Positions 40,341-49,195 of a DNA stretch of 64,000 nt are shown here, in pieces. Position 1 is the stretch's first letter. Every line of letters begins with the position of its first letter. The position numbers and the translations under genes are program-made. The notes beneath the pieces were generated by a model, which saw only the letters and a program-made list of their open reading frames with translations, was not told the DNA's origin and searched no databases. The DNA comes from Segatella copri. Its GTDB lineage: Bacteria > Bacteroidota > Bacteroidia > Bacteroidales > Bacteroidaceae. The stretch spans positions 1-64,000 of the forward strand of contig NZ_NMPZ01000010.1 in the NCBI RefSeq assembly GCF_002224675.1, given 5' to 3'.

Positions 40341-41117
40341 CTATTCTACTACGCAGCGGCCTTCTACTCTTGACTCCACTACCTTGCCCTGAGCCTTCAT
40401 CTCACGGAGATAGTCCATGATGATGTAGCGCACATTGTTCTCCTTCGCCTTAGGAGCCACCACATCGGTACCGCTCTTGAAGGCAACAAGCTGGTCGTTG
40501 CCCTCGGCAAGATAATCGAGGGTGGCTATGCGATAGCTCTTGGCTGGATCGACAGGTTCGCCGTTCAGGGTTACGCCCTTCAGCTTTCCGTCGCGGGTGA
40601 TAACCATTCTTACGGCATGGCTCACACCCTCGCCGCCACGGTGGGCTATCTGCTGGAAGAGTTCAAGCACCTTCTCGCCGGTAAGCGTGAGGAAACAGAT
40701 CTTGTTCTCGAAAGGAGCCACCTCGCTCACATCGCCTACGTTGATATCGCCCTTGGCAAAGTCAGCACGGATGCCACCCATGTTATACACCGAGAAGACT
40801 GGCTGCTCATTAAACTGTCTGCCACCCCATACCAGGATATCGCAAAGCAGATTACTCAACTCGCTCTCAGGGCGATGGCGGGTCATATCATGAGCCACGG
40901 ATCCCACTACAGGTCCCATGATACTATCCACCTTGTGCTGATAAGGGGCAATGAACTTCGCAGCCTCAGCATCCGGCTGGGCATCCCATTTCCGGTCTAT
41001 CAAAATACGGGTTCTCTCCACCTTTGCCACCTTGAATTTCTGGGCAAAGGCTGGACTTGCCATCAGCATCAGAGCCATGGAGGCAAGCATCATCTGCATA
41101 CTATTCTTTTTCTTCAT
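40341..41117 (-). CDS. 5'-nucleotidase C-terminal domain protein, stand-alone
   Basis: A 258-residue secreted protein with signal peptide (MASPAFAQ). It matches the 5'-nucleotidase C-terminal domain: SELSNLLCDILVWGG, YNMGGIRADFAKGDI, VGDVSEVAPFENKICFLTL, then YRIATLDYLAEGNDQL. NMGGIR and the F in APFENK are typical nucleoside-binding residues. It is first in a two-gene unit with the metallophosphatase domain protein. The pair should assemble into one functional nucleotidase. Confidence 0.84.
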   Translation of the reverse strand: MKKKNSMQMMLASMALMLMASPAFAQKFKVAKVERTRILIDRKWDAQPDAEAAKFIAPYQHKVDSIMGPVVGSVAHDMTRHRPESELSNLLCDILVWGGRQFNEQPVFSVYNMGGIRADFAKGDINVGDVSEVAPFENKICFLTLTGEKVLELFQQIAHRGGEGVSHAVRMVITRDGKLKGVTLNGEPVDPAKSYRIATLDYLAEGNDQLVAFKSGTDVVAPKAKENNVRYIIMDYLREMKAQGKVVESRVEGRCVVE

Positions 41118-41146
41118 ACCTTTTACAATATTCTAATTTCGGGATG

Positions 41147-41154
41147 CAAAGATA
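41147..41154 (-). promoter_or_regulatory. -7 box of the nucleotidase operon
   Basis: TATCTTTG on the minus strand, about 30 nt upstream of the first ATG (41117). No clear -33 TTTG at the usual distance. Confidence 0.5.
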
Positions 41155-41256
41155 CAAAATAAATCGGCGAAAAAGACGAAAAAGGCGAGAAAAAAACGTT
41201 TCTTTAGTAAAGAAAACAAAAAAAGAAGGGGAAAAAGAGAAGAAACCCACTGAAAA

Positions 41257-41288
41257 TTTGCGAGATACGAGAAAAAGTCGTAACTTTG
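41257..41288 (+). promoter_or_regulatory. rplS promoter
   Basis: TTTG (41257-41260), 20 nt, TAACTTTG (41281-41288): a full-consensus Bacteroidota promoter. It lies about 98 nt before the rplS ATG, leaving a structured leader. Confidence 0.75.
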
Positions 41289-41317
41289 CACCCGCTTTTC
41301 GGCGTAACCGCTGTTGT

Positions 41318-41338
41318 CTGGGCAGAAGTGTTGCCCGG
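41318..41338 (+). promoter_or_regulatory. rplS leader hairpin
   Basis: CTGGGCA (41318-41324), loop GAAGTGT, TGCCCGG (41332-41338). It lies within the roughly 90-nt 5' leader of rplS. A ribosomal-protein leader that lets L19 control its own synthesis is possible but not shown. Confidence 0.45.
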
Positions 41339-41385
41339 CCATGTTGCGTTGGAACGACAAACAATTTTTAATTTTATACAAAAAA

Positions 41386-41751
41386 ATGGATTTGATTAAA
41401 GTTGCTGAAGAAGCATTTGCAACCGGCAAGAAGTTCCCTGAGTTCAAGGCAGGTGACACTATCACAGTCGCTTACAAAATCGTCGAGGGTACTAAGGAGC
41501 GTATCCAGCTCTATCGTGGTGTAGTTATCAAGATCTCTGGTCATGGTGACAAGAAGCGTTTCACTGTTCGTAAGATGTCAGGTACTGTAGGTGTAGAGCG
41601 TATCTTCCCTATCGAGTCACCAGCTATCGATTCTATCGAGGTGAACAAGCACGGTAAGGTACGTCGCGCTAAGTTGTACTACTTGCGTAAGCTCACAGGT
41701 AAGAAGGCTCGTATCGCTGAGAAGAAGACCATCGCTAAGAGCGCTGAGTAA
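41386..41751 (+). CDS. rplS: 50S ribosomal protein L19
   Basis: A 121-residue L19, which sits at the 30S-50S interface. Recognised by [49 protein letters not shown] and [18 protein letters not shown]. The start is the ATG of MDLIK at 41386; upstream in-frame codons from 41314 lie inside the leader and are not conserved. It is followed by its own terminator, so it is monocistronic. Confidence 0.95.
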   Translation: MDLIKVAEEAFATGKKFPEFKAGDTITVAYKIVEGTKERIQLYRGVVIKISGHGDKKRFTVRKMSGTVGVERIFPIESPAIDSIEVNKHGKVRRAKLYYLRKLTGKKARIAEKKTIAKSAE

Positions 41752-41786
41752 TTTTCTTAGTTACCTATTAAAAATTAGAATCAGAA

Positions 41787-41820
41787 AAAGGGCATCCGAT
41801 CTCACGATTGGATGCCCTTT
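41787..41820 (+). terminator. rplS terminator
   Basis: AAAGGGCATCC (41787-41797) pairs with GGATGCCCTTT (41810-41820). It also faces the end of the minus-strand small gene at 41831, so it probably serves both. Confidence 0.85.
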
Positions 41821-41830
41821 CTGCATTTCC

Positions 41831-42085
41831 TTATTCTCCGGCGCTGTAATTGGTCAGCCCGTCATCGGTGCCGTGCAATGCGCCCTGCAGATCAGCCCAG
41901 CTCTGGAATCCGGCAAGCAATGCCAGACGGTTGAGTGTCTGCTGTGAAGGTTTCTCCTTTCCTTTCATTATTTCCCACACCTTGTGCAGCAACTTGTTGT
42001 TTCTATGCTTCTCTTCGTGCTGCAGGTGTTCCCTGCCTAGCTTCTTCTCCAAAGCTACAGCGAGGATTTTCAAATCATTTTTCAT
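41831..42085 (-). CDS. Small HTH-like protein
   Basis: An 84-residue soluble protein. The C-terminal half, KVWEIMKGKEKPSQQTLNRL followed by ALLAGFQSWADLQGAL, has the pattern seen in small Bacteroidota helix-turn-helix proteins, where S-x-x-TL-x-x-LA is followed by a G-x-x-SW motif. Likely a DNA-binding or regulatory protein; target unknown. It is a single gene convergent with rplS. Confidence 0.6.
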   Translation of the reverse strand: MKNDLKILAVALEKKLGREHLQHEEKHRNNKLLHKVWEIMKGKEKPSQQTLNRLALLAGFQSWADLQGALHGTDDGLTNYSAGE

Positions 42086-42249
42086 TGTGATTATCCTTCC
42101 TCAAATTCTCAATTCCTTTAATTTCTCAAATTTACATTTTTCATTCCTAACTGCGGGCAAAAGTACACAATATTTTTGAAACGGAGTCATGTTTGGGAGA
42201 TTATTTTTGAATTTCGCACGAAAAAAATGGTTTTCTCATATTTTTTTTG

Positions 42250-42257
42250 TAATTTTG
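42250..42257 (+). promoter_or_regulatory. -7 box of the AICAR transformylase gene
   Basis: TAATTTTG, 32 nt before the ATG at 42290. No clear -33 element. Confidence 0.5.
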
Positions 42258-42289
42258 CAACCAAATTCTAAATACATTTCTTAATTAAG

Positions 42290-43474
42290 ATGAAAGAATT
42301 AGCACTTAAGTACGGATGCAATCCGAATCAGAAGCCTTCTCGCATCTATATGGATGACGGAAGGGAACTGCCTATCGAAGTTATCAACGGCCGTCCTGGC
42401 TACATCAACTTCCTGGATGCTTTCAACTCTTGGCAATTGGTCAAGGAACTGAAGGCAGCTACAGGAATGCCTGCTGCCGCTAGTTTCAAACATGTTTCTC
42501 CTGCTGGTGCTGCCATCGGCTTGCCACTGAGCGACACATTGAAGAAGATTTACTTCTGCGATGACGTAGATTTTGAACTTTCTCCTTTGGCTTGCGCTTA
42601 TGTTCGTGCTCGTGGTGCAGACCGCATGTGCTCTTACGGTGACTTTGTTGCCCTGAGCGATGTATGCGATGAGGCTACTGCCCTCCTCATCAAGCGTGAG
42701 GTGAGCGATGGCGTGATTGCTCCAGGCTTTACTCCTGAGGCTATCAAGGTGTTGAAGGAGAAGCGCAAGGGTACCTACTGCGTCATCCAGATTGATCCTG
42801 ACTACGTGCCAGCTCCTATCGAGCACAAGCAGGTATTCGGTGTTACCTTCGAGCAGGGACGCAACGAGGTGAAGCTCGATGATCCAGCTCTCTTCGAGGA
42901 TATCCCTACCAAGAACAAGAACTTCACAGCAGAGGCTAAGCGCGACCTGATTATCTCGCTCATCACCCTGAAATATACCCAGAGTAACTCTGTATGCTAC
43001 GTGAAGGATGGTCAGGCTATCGGTATCGGTGCCGGTCAGCAGAGCCGTATCCACTGTACCCGTCTGGCTGGTTCCAAGGCTGATGAGTGGTGGTTGCGCC
43101 AGTGTCCTAAGGTGATGAACCTGCCTTTCAAGGAGAAGATTCGCCGTGCCGACCGCGACAATACCATCAATGTCTATATCTCTGATGAGTGGGAAGATGT
43201 ATTGCAGGATGGCGTATGGGAGCAGTTCTTCACTGAGAAACCTGAGCCACTGACCCGCGAGGAGAAGAAGGCTTGGATTGCCCAGAACAAGGGTGTATCT
43301 TTAGGTAGCGATGCTTTCTTCCCATTCGGCGACAACATTGAGCGTGCTCACAAGAGTGGTGTAGAATACATAGCAGAAGCAGGCGGTAGCATCCGTGACG
43401 ATAATGTTATCGATACATGCGATAAGTACGGCATCGCCATGGCGTTTACTCACGTTCGCCTCTTCCATCATTAA
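42290..43474 (+). CDS. Stand-alone AICAR formyltransferase (PurH C-terminal type)
   Basis: A 394-residue phosphoribosylaminoimidazolecarboxamide formyltransferase, which transfers a formyl group to AICAR in the penultimate step of IMP synthesis. It starts directly in the transformylase domain (LKYGCNPNQKPSRIY) and has the catalytic Lys67-His68 in SFKHVSPAGAA, YTQSNSVCYVKDGQ, GIGAGQQSRIHCTRLAG and FFPFGDNIERA. The IMP cyclohydrolase (MGS-like) domain of bifunctional PurH is absent and must be encoded elsewhere. It is probably co-transcribed with the small basic protein that starts 21 nt downstream. Confidence 0.9.
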   Translation: MKELALKYGCNPNQKPSRIYMDDGRELPIEVINGRPGYINFLDAFNSWQLVKELKAATGMPAAASFKHVSPAGAAIGLPLSDTLKKIYFCDDVDFELSPLACAYVRARGADRMCSYGDFVALSDVCDEATALLIKREVSDGVIAPGFTPEAIKVLKEKRKGTYCVIQIDPDYVPAPIEHKQVFGVTFEQGRNEVKLDDPALFEDIPTKNKNFTAEAKRDLIISLITLKYTQSNSVCYVKDGQAIGIGAGQQSRIHCTRLAGSKADEWWLRQCPKVMNLPFKEKIRRADRDNTINVYISDEWEDVLQDGVWEQFFTEKPEPLTREEKKAWIAQNKGVSLGSDAFFPFGDNIERAHKSGVEYIAEAGGSIRDDNVIDTCDKYGIAMAFTHVRLFHH

Positions 43475-43495
43475 TTTATATAATATAAAAGGTAT

Positions 43496-43696
43496 ATGAG
43501 CGATATTGACGATATTATCATGGGTGGCATGGTTTTCAAGGGCGGCGGCGGTCCGAAGAAGGACGACGACGACAAGGTGAAGACCAAGGCCAAGAAGAAG
43601 AAGTACATTACGGGTGCTCACGGAAGCGGCTCTGCCCGTCAGAAGGCAAAGTATCGCCAACAGAGAGCCAACCGTAAATCGCAGAAGAAGAAGTAA
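43496..43696 (+). CDS. Small Lys-rich basic protein
   Basis: A 66-residue protein: an acidic start (MSDIDDIIMGG), a Gly run, a DDDDK stretch and a strongly basic C-terminus (KTKAKKKKYITG, RQKAKYRQQRANRKSQKKK). No family is recognised. Composition suggests nucleic-acid or ribosome association. It is 21 nt after the AICAR transformylase gene and before a shared terminator, and has good codon usage, so it is probably real. Confidence 0.6.
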   Translation: MSDIDDIIMGGMVFKGGGGPKKDDDDKVKTKAKKKKYITGAHGSGSARQKAKYRQQRANRKSQKKK

Positions 43697-43721
43697 TTCT
43701 TTTCTCCAGAGAATAAAAAAT

Positions 43722-43766
43722 AAATCCCCATCGACAGGAGCAGTCCAGTCAATGGGGATTTTTTCG
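43722..43766. terminator. Convergent bidirectional terminator
   Basis: AAATCCCCAT (43722-43731) pairs with ATGGGGATTT (43752-43761), with Ts after it and As before it. It lies between the small basic protein gene (plus) and the caspase-like gene (minus). Confidence 0.8.
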
Positions 43767-43777
43767 TATTTTAGACA

Positions 43778-44800
43778 TCAGTCTTCATTGAGCCTGATGC
43801 CCTGCCAGGTGGAAACCAGGTCGCCCGATACGGCTATGGTTGGCGTCTGACTCTTCACATTCACCACTACCGACTTCTGCGCCACATTCGTCTTCACATA
43901 GTCGAAGAGATCGCCATAGGTAACCTTGCCCTTACTCTCCTGCAGTTTCTTCAGGAGAAAATAGGTAAAGAGTCCGTGCTTCTTCTCCTTGTAGGGATAA
44001 GCCGTCTCGCTACCCTGGGCAGCCGTCATCACGAGCATGTTGCCCTTCGGAGCCTCAGCCTTCGCCTTGAGTGCCACGCCTCTGGCAGAAGCCAGCATAC
44101 CCTCGCCTCGTTTGCTGCCACTGAAGCAGGCATCCATCAGCACCGTTACGCAGGCTGCGTTCAGACCGTTGAGTTCAGCATACAGCCTGCTCATACTGTA
44201 ACCCGTTGCCGGAATATTGCTCTTGCCATCTACGGGCAGGAGATAGGAGGTGCCGTTACTCTCATCGGGCATTCCATGTCCGGCATAATAGAAGATGAAT
44301 CTCGCCTCAGCTCCATAAGCCTTGGCGATGTTCTGCATCCAGTTGATTTCCGCCAGCATATTGTTGAGGGTGGCATCCTTGCGGATATGCAGGTTGCTTT
44401 CCGGAATGCCGAGCAGATTGATGCAGTATTCCCTGAAAGCCATACCGTCGTTGAGGGCAAACTCCACGTTCACTTCCTCCTGGTAATTCTCGTTGGCGAT
44501 GATTACGGCAAAGGTCTTCTCCTGCTTCACCTTCGAAACGGGAATGTTCAGATCCACGTCCGATTTCAGATAGCTTGCCAGCGTGTTCACGCCTTCAGCG
44601 GCTCCCGCTGCCTTCGCCGTCTTCCGGGTAGCAACAGACTGATGTTCATCCCTTACAAATTCCTGGGCACAGGTGGAGTCGGTTCTCATTACCTTCACCA
44701 GTCCTTTCTTGCCCACAGAGATTCTCTGAGAGTGGACAGGTAGCGAGAACCAACATCCTGCTGCCATCATCACCATCATCATGATATTCTTCCATTTCAT
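43778..44800 (-). CDS. Secreted caspase-like (metacaspase, C14) protein
   Basis: A 340-residue protein with a signal peptide (1-24) and a spacer, then a caspase fold (about 95-330). KTFAVIIANENYQ is the first strand, FIFYYAGHG carries the catalytic His, and VLMDACFSGS the catalytic Cys. Bacterial metacaspases usually cut after Arg or Lys. Being secreted, it probably acts in the periplasm or outside the cell. The upstream neighbour (44902-45624) is a DUF4468-like secreted protein in the same direction. Substrate unknown. Confidence 0.85.
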   Translation of the reverse strand: MKWKNIMMMVMMAAGCWFSLPVHSQRISVGKKGLVKVMRTDSTCAQEFVRDEHQSVATRKTAKAAGAAEGVNTLASYLKSDVDLNIPVSKVKQEKTFAVIIANENYQEEVNVEFALNDGMAFREYCINLLGIPESNLHIRKDATLNNMLAEINWMQNIAKAYGAEARFIFYYAGHGMPDESNGTSYLLPVDGKSNIPATGYSMSRLYAELNGLNAACVTVLMDACFSGSKRGEGMLASARGVALKAKAEAPKGNMLVMTAAQGSETAYPYKEKKHGLFTYFLLKKLQESKGKVTYGDLFDYVKTNVAQKSVVVNVKSQTPTIAVSGDLVSTWQGIRLNED

Positions 44801-44901
44801 ACACTAGCGGTTTTGATGTTTACACCTTTTATATATATAGAGTTTGATAGATTTCCTTTAACTTCCCTCTAACTTTCCTTAACTTCCCTCTAACTCCCCA
44901 T

Positions 44902-45624
44902 TTACCAGTCGTCCGAGAATCCGTCAGAAGAATCAGCAAGAAGCGCCTCTTTCAGAATGTCGATAATGGAGTTCTGGAAAGCCGAAGCCATCACGAAAGC
45001 CTTGCTCGACGCCAGCTTGTGTTTGTCCTTTTCTACATAAGGATAGCAGGAACTGATGTTCCACACCTCATCCTTGCTCACCACCTCGTCATCATCCGCC
45101 TCACCGGTAGCAGCCGCGGCGAGCACACTGGCGATGGCACTTGTCCATCCGCCGCCCGATTTTACGGTCACTTCGTAGCTGTCCATATAGACGCTCACCC
45201 TTGCCTTCTCCTCCTTCACGTCCACACGGATATACGGCATCATATCCACCTGATAATGGTTGACTCCGGCATTCTGTCGGGCGATGTTCTCGATATAAGC
45301 CTGGGTGATGATCAGTCCCTGTTCGGCATTCTGCTCTCGGATCACGCCGTGGGTATCCTTACTTTTGAATGCGCGGTTGAACCATTCGATGGCTTTCTTG
45401 AAGATTTCTGCCTTCGACTGACCAGCGCAGGCGATGACCTCCTGATAGTTCAGGCGGTTCTTGTTGTCCAGGGCTACTTCCTTGCTCAGGTTTCCTGCAG
45501 CCTCTGTCCAGTTATCGCCATACTTGTCCTTGGCGTATCTCTCGATCTGTTCGGCTGTAAAGACCTGTGCACTTGCCGTAAGGGCAAGCACGCAGAGAAC
45601 GAGTGCTATAAGATATTTCTTCAT
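44902..45624 (-). CDS. DUF4468-like secreted protein
   Basis: A 240-residue protein with signal peptide (LALTASAQ). The middle (KAIEWFNRAFKS, EQGLIITQAYIENIA, YQVDMMPYIRVDVKEEKARV, YMDSYEV) fits the DUF4468/TBP-like domain of Bacteroidota secreted proteins. The C-terminus (SSKAFVMASAFQNSIIDI) is helical. Function unknown. A TATCTTTG -7 box lies at 45653-45660 (minus). The caspase-like gene follows 101 nt downstream and may be co-transcribed. Confidence 0.65.
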   Translation of the reverse strand: MKKYLIALVLCVLALTASAQVFTAEQIERYAKDKYGDNWTEAAGNLSKEVALDNKNRLNYQEVIACAGQSKAEIFKKAIEWFNRAFKSKDTHGVIREQNAEQGLIITQAYIENIARQNAGVNHYQVDMMPYIRVDVKEEKARVSVYMDSYEVTVKSGGGWTSAIASVLAAAATGEADDDEVVSKDEVWNISSCYPYVEKDKHKLASSKAFVMASAFQNSIIDILKEALLADSSDGFSDDW

Positions 45625-45652
45625 ATTATCATTTATATTTTAAGTGATGCTG

Positions 45653-45660
45653 CAAAGATA
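45653..45660 (-). promoter_or_regulatory. -7 box of the DUF4468-like gene
   Basis: TATCTTTG on the minus strand, 29 nt before the ATG at 45624. Confidence 0.5.
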
Positions 45661-45679
45661 GCATTTTTTAAAATACAAA

Positions 45680-45754
45680 CCCGTTCAGATGATAAAAACC
45701 CATGGTGCAATTCGTAAAAACTTGCAGTTACCGGCTTTTAATCATCCAAACGGG
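45680..45754. repeat. Long imperfect inverted repeat, possible terminator
   Basis: CCCGTTCAGATGAT (45680-45693) is complementary, with two differences, to ATCATCCAAACGGG (45741-45754). It lies just beyond the stop of the M23 gene (45793, minus) and is followed by T runs on both strands. Confidence 0.45.
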
Positions 45755-45792
45755 TGGATTTTTTCGATTAACAGGAGTAATTTTCGCTATTT

Positions 45793-47016
45793 CTAGTTCT
45801 TCACGCTCTTTACGCCCTTGCCCTTGGTAAGATGCAGGGTGGCAGCCTTGAGCTTGTGATTGCTGTGGTCGAAGATGATGGCTGGATCCAGGCGCTTGCC
45901 GCCGAAAGACACCTCGAAATGGAGATGCTCTGTGGTGGCCCTGCCAGTGCGGCCCGTAAGACCGATTACCTGACCTGCCTTCACCTTATCACCCTTCTTC
46001 ACCATATTCTTACTCTGATGGCTATAGAGCGTTTCCAAGCCGTAGGCATGCTTGATGCGGATGCAGTTGCCATAACCGTAGTAAGGTCCCGAGGCAACCA
46101 CCACACCATCGAAGGCGGCATAAATCTCGTCGTTAGGCTTGGTCTTCAAATCCACACCCGAGTGACGGCGGGCACCTCCGTATGGACTGATGACACGGGC
46201 ATCAGGCAATGGATATGCCCATGCCTTCTCCTCTATCTTCTCCAAATCGAGACGGAAGGTGTTGGTGATGGTAAACGGGTCGTACACCTCGTCAGGGTCG
46301 AGAGTCATGGCATGATCGCCACGGCTGCTTCCCGATTTCTTATTTGTTTCCTTATTGTTTCTATCATTCTTATCGTTCTTGGAAACGGAGGAGTCCTTGC
46401 CACCAATCACCTTGATGCCGATGCGGTTGCCCTCCTTGCGGAACTGCACGGTCTGTCGGCGGAGCTTATGGCTCTTCAGTTCGATGATGGTTTCCGGGTT
46501 GATGCGCGCACCGTTCACCATGATGGAGAAATCGCAATAGGTCTCTCCCTCTCGGGTGCCCACGATGGCGATGGTCTGTCCGGCATCTATCGACTGTCCC
46601 ACCTTCACCAGGTTCTCGGCATTGTTGGCATACACGGTTTCCAGACCGTTGTCATGGCGGATCACGATCACGTTGCCCATCGACTCGGTCTTGCGCGAGA
46701 GACGCACATAACCATCAAACATCGCCTTCACTGCATCGCCCTTGGCAGTAGAGATGCGCATCACGCTGTTGCCATTGATAAGGCTAGCCTTGCCCACAGG
46801 AAGCGGGAATGAATATTCCTTGGCACGGAATATCTCAAAGTCAACATTGAAGGCTTGACTCTGGGCAAAGAGACCTGGCGTTGCGATGCTCACCTGCTGT
46901 TGCTCGGCGGCAGTAAACTCATTCTTGGCGGGCATGAAACTGCTCAGCGAAAGCATCAGCATTCCCGAGACGGCAACCAGCCCGATTCTTCTTCTTAATC
47001 TTCTGTTTACAATCAT
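45793..47016 (-). CDS. M23/LytM peptidase with duplicated LytM domain
   Basis: A 407-residue envelope protein with a single N-terminal hydrophobic segment (about 10-28). The first LytM-like domain (about 70-180, FPLPVGKASLINGNSVM to CDFSIMVNG) lacks the HxxxD and HxH zinc ligands and is degenerate. A charged linker with a Ser/Asp/Asn-Lys-rich stretch follows. The second LytM domain (about 265-395) is complete: RRHSGVDLK, YGNCIRIKHAYGLETLYSH and EHLHFEV supply the zinc ligands. It probably cleaves or helps remodel peptidoglycan cross-links. Degenerate LytM domains often have regulatory roles. Confidence 0.85.
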   Translation of the reverse strand: MIVNRRLRRRIGLVAVSGMLMLSLSSFMPAKNEFTAAEQQQVSIATPGLFAQSQAFNVDFEIFRAKEYSFPLPVGKASLINGNSVMRISTAKGDAVKAMFDGYVRLSRKTESMGNVIVIRHDNGLETVYANNAENLVKVGQSIDAGQTIAIVGTREGETYCDFSIMVNGARINPETIIELKSHKLRRQTVQFRKEGNRIGIKVIGGKDSSVSKNDKNDRNNKETNKKSGSSRGDHAMTLDPDEVYDPFTITNTFRLDLEKIEEKAWAYPLPDARVISPYGGARRHSGVDLKTKPNDEIYAAFDGVVVASGPYYGYGNCIRIKHAYGLETLYSHQSKNMVKKGDKVKAGQVIGLTGRTGRATTEHLHFEVSFGGKRLDPAIIFDHSNHKLKAATLHLTKGKGVKSVKN

Positions 47017-47072
47017 TCTCTATTCTTTTAGATTCATTTTTTAAATTTAACCATTAAATCTTAAAACATAAA

Positions 47073-47121
47073 AACATCCATTTTTCCCTCTTCGTTCATA
47101 GAAAAGAGAAAAATGGATGTT
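47073..47121 (-). terminator. pgeF terminator
   Basis: AACATCCATTTTT (47073-47085) pairs with AAAAATGGATGTT (47109-47121), extended inward by CTCTT/AAGAG. It is just after the pgeF stop (47133, minus). Confidence 0.8.
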
Positions 47122-47132
47122 ATCTTGAAAAC

Positions 47133-47972
47133 TTACTTCATCAGAATGCCGGTATAGATTCTGCCACTCTCGATGCCCAGCTTTCTTGCCGAGAAAAACT
47201 CGTCGCTATGGGCAAAGGTACAGATGCCGCAATCCTGGATATTCTCCTCAGCCACACCGCAATGCAGCAGGATCTGCTTGTTGCAGAGCGGCAGGTTGAT
47301 GTGCCACTTCAGCGGCTGCACGATGTTTCCTTCTGCAGCCAGGCGCTCACGCTCGGCAATATCTACCGAGAAGGCGGCATTGGGGCGCTGCTCGGCAATC
47401 TCTTCCATCGGGAAGGCTGCCTGCTCGAAAGCCTCATACACCTCATCGCCTACCTCGAAATGCTCCAGCGAGATACCCGGACCAATCACTGCCTTCAGCT
47501 TCTTTGGCTCCGTATGATAGGCGAAAGCCATTTCCTGGATGGTCTTGTGGACGATGCGTGCCAGCGTGCCTCGCCATCCGGCATGGATGGCTGCCACGGC
47601 ATGGTGCTCCTCGTCATAGAGCAGGATTGGGATGCAGTCGGCGGTGGAAACACCTATGCATACGCCCTTCTCATTGGTCATCACGGCATCTACGCCCTCG
47701 AGAATCATCTTGCGGATGTTCTCAGGCATTGAGAAATAATCTCCTGCCACCTGACGGACCTCTACTCCATGCACCTGATGCGGCAGGATGATATGGTCGA
47801 TGCTTATGCCCAGCTCATCCGCCAGCTTCCTGCGGTTCTCTGCCACGTGTTCGGCGCAGTCGCCGCAATAGTCATTGATATTGAATTCGCTGTAGTTGCC
47901 CTGGCTTACTCCTCCCTTTCGGGTGGTAGAGAAAGCAGTGACGCCCTCAGCGATATGATATTCCTTATTCAT
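47133..47972 (-). CDS. pgeF: Peptidoglycan editing factor PgeF (YfiH/laccase-domain family)
   Basis: A 279-residue Cu-oxidase_4 (YfiH) protein. [65 protein letters not shown] and [16 protein letters not shown] include the conserved His and Cys ligands. The family corrects misincorporated L-Ser in peptidoglycan precursors; polyphenol oxidase activity has also been described. The ATG at 47972 overlaps the obg stop (ATGAATAA), implying translational coupling; an ATG 12 nt further upstream is also possible. Confidence 0.88.
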   Translation of the reverse strand: MNKEYHIAEGVTAFSTTRKGGVSQGNYSEFNINDYCGDCAEHVAENRRKLADELGISIDHIILPHQVHGVEVRQVAGDYFSMPENIRKMILEGVDAVMTNEKGVCIGVSTADCIPILLYDEEHHAVAAIHAGWRGTLARIVHKTIQEMAFAYHTEPKKLKAVIGPGISLEHFEVGDEVYEAFEQAAFPMEEIAEQRPNAAFSVDIAERERLAAEGNIVQPLKWHINLPLCNKQILLHCGVAEENIQDCGICTFAHSDEFFSARKLGIESGRIYTGILMK

Positions 47973-49125
47973 ATTCGAAATCATCTAAGTCATCTACATC
48001 CTCGATTTCATCCTCGTCGATATACTCCACGATGTCCTCGCCCTCAGCCTCGAGTTCCTGCTGGAAGCGGCTCATATCCTTGTCACGGTGAACGAGGGTA
48101 TCTTCTGAAGTAATCTCCTGCAGCTTGTTGCTCTCTGAATTCAACTCCTTCCAGAGCACATCCTTGAGTTCCTGGATGCCCTGTCCGGTAACTGATGAGA
48201 TGAATACCACCGGAAGATCGGTTGGCAGAGTCTCCTTCAGCATCTCAATGAGTTCCTCGTCCAGCAGGTCACACTTGGTGATGGCGAGCACGCGATGCTT
48301 GTCGAGCATCTCTGGGTTGAAGTTCTTCAATTCGCCCAACAGCACCTCGTATTCCTTCTTGATGTCGTCGGTATCGCCTGGAACCATGAAGAGGAGCAGC
48401 GAGTTGCGCTCGATGTGTCGCAGGAATCGCAGTCCCAAGCCCTTTCCTTCGCTCGCTCCCTCGATGATACCCGGGATATCTGCCATCACGAAACTCTGAT
48501 GGTCGCGGTAATCCACGATTCCCAGCGATGGCTCAAGGGTGGTAAACGGATAGTTGGCTATCTTTGGACGGGCACTGGATACGGCAGAGAGCAGGGTTGA
48601 CTTTCCGGCATTAGGGAAACCCACAAGACCCACATCGGCAAGGAGCTTCAGCTCCATGATGATGGTCATCTCCTGCATCGGCTCACCTGGCTGCGCATAG
48701 CGTGGAGCCTGGTTGGTAGAGGTACGGAACTGGAAGTTGCCCAGTCCGCCGCGTCCGCCCTTCAGGAGCAGTACTTCCTGACCGTCGTAAGCCACGTCGC
48801 AGACGAACTTACCGGTTTCGGCATTATACACCACGGTACCGCAAGGTACATCGATATAGATGTCCTTACCATCAGTGCCGTGGCACTTGTCACGTCCTCC
48901 ATTGCCACCATGCTCGGCGAAGAAGTGGCGCTGATACTTCAGATGCAGCAAGGTCCAGTAGTTGTGGTTGCCGCGAAGATAGATGCTTCCTCCACGTCCG
49001 CCATCGCCACCGTCAGGTCCACCATTCGGTTGGTACTTCACGTGGCGCAGGTGCATGGAGCCTTTACCACCCTTACCAGAGCGGCAGTTGATCTTTACAT
49101 AATCTACGAAATTGGATTCAGCCAT
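47965..49125 (-). CDS. obg: GTPase Obg
   Basis: A 386-residue Obg-family GTPase involved in ribosome assembly and stress control. The N-terminal Gly-rich Obg fold (about 1-160: [33 protein letters not shown]) is followed by the G domain: G1 [12 protein letters not shown]3 DIPG, G4 TKCD and G5 SSVTG. The C-terminus (about 335-386) is a strongly acidic tail ([20 protein letters not shown]). It lies downstream of adk and overlaps pgeF by 8 nt. Confidence 0.95.
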   Translation of the reverse strand: MAESNFVDYVKINCRSGKGGKGSMHLRHVKYQPNGGPDGGDGGRGGSIYLRGNHNYWTLLHLKYQRHFFAEHGGNGGRDKCHGTDGKDIYIDVPCGTVVYNAETGKFVCDVAYDGQEVLLLKGGRGGLGNFQFRTSTNQAPRYAQPGEPMQEMTIIMELKLLADVGLVGFPNAGKSTLLSAVSSARPKIANYPFTTLEPSLGIVDYRDHQSFVMADIPGIIEGASEGKGLGLRFLRHIERNSLLLFMVPGDTDDIKKEYEVLLGELKNFNPEMLDKHRVLAITKCDLLDEELIEMLKETLPTDLPVVFISSVTGQGIQELKDVLWKELNSESNKLQEITSEDTLVHRDKDMSRFQQELEAEGEDIVEYIDEDEIEDVDDLDDFEYE

Positions 49126-49154
49126 TGATTTTTCTTTTATTATTTAACGAATAA

Positions 49155-49182
49155 ATCTTCCCCGCAGCCTTGCGGGGAAGAT
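49155..49182. terminator. adk terminator hairpin
   Basis: ATCTTCCCCGCA (49155-49166), loop GCCT, TGCGGGGAAGAT (49171-49182): a perfect 12-bp stem between the adk stop (49196) and the obg start (49125). The T-run after it on the minus strand is short (TTTATT), so termination may be partial. Confidence 0.65.
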
Positions 49183-49195
49183 TATTATATCTTGA

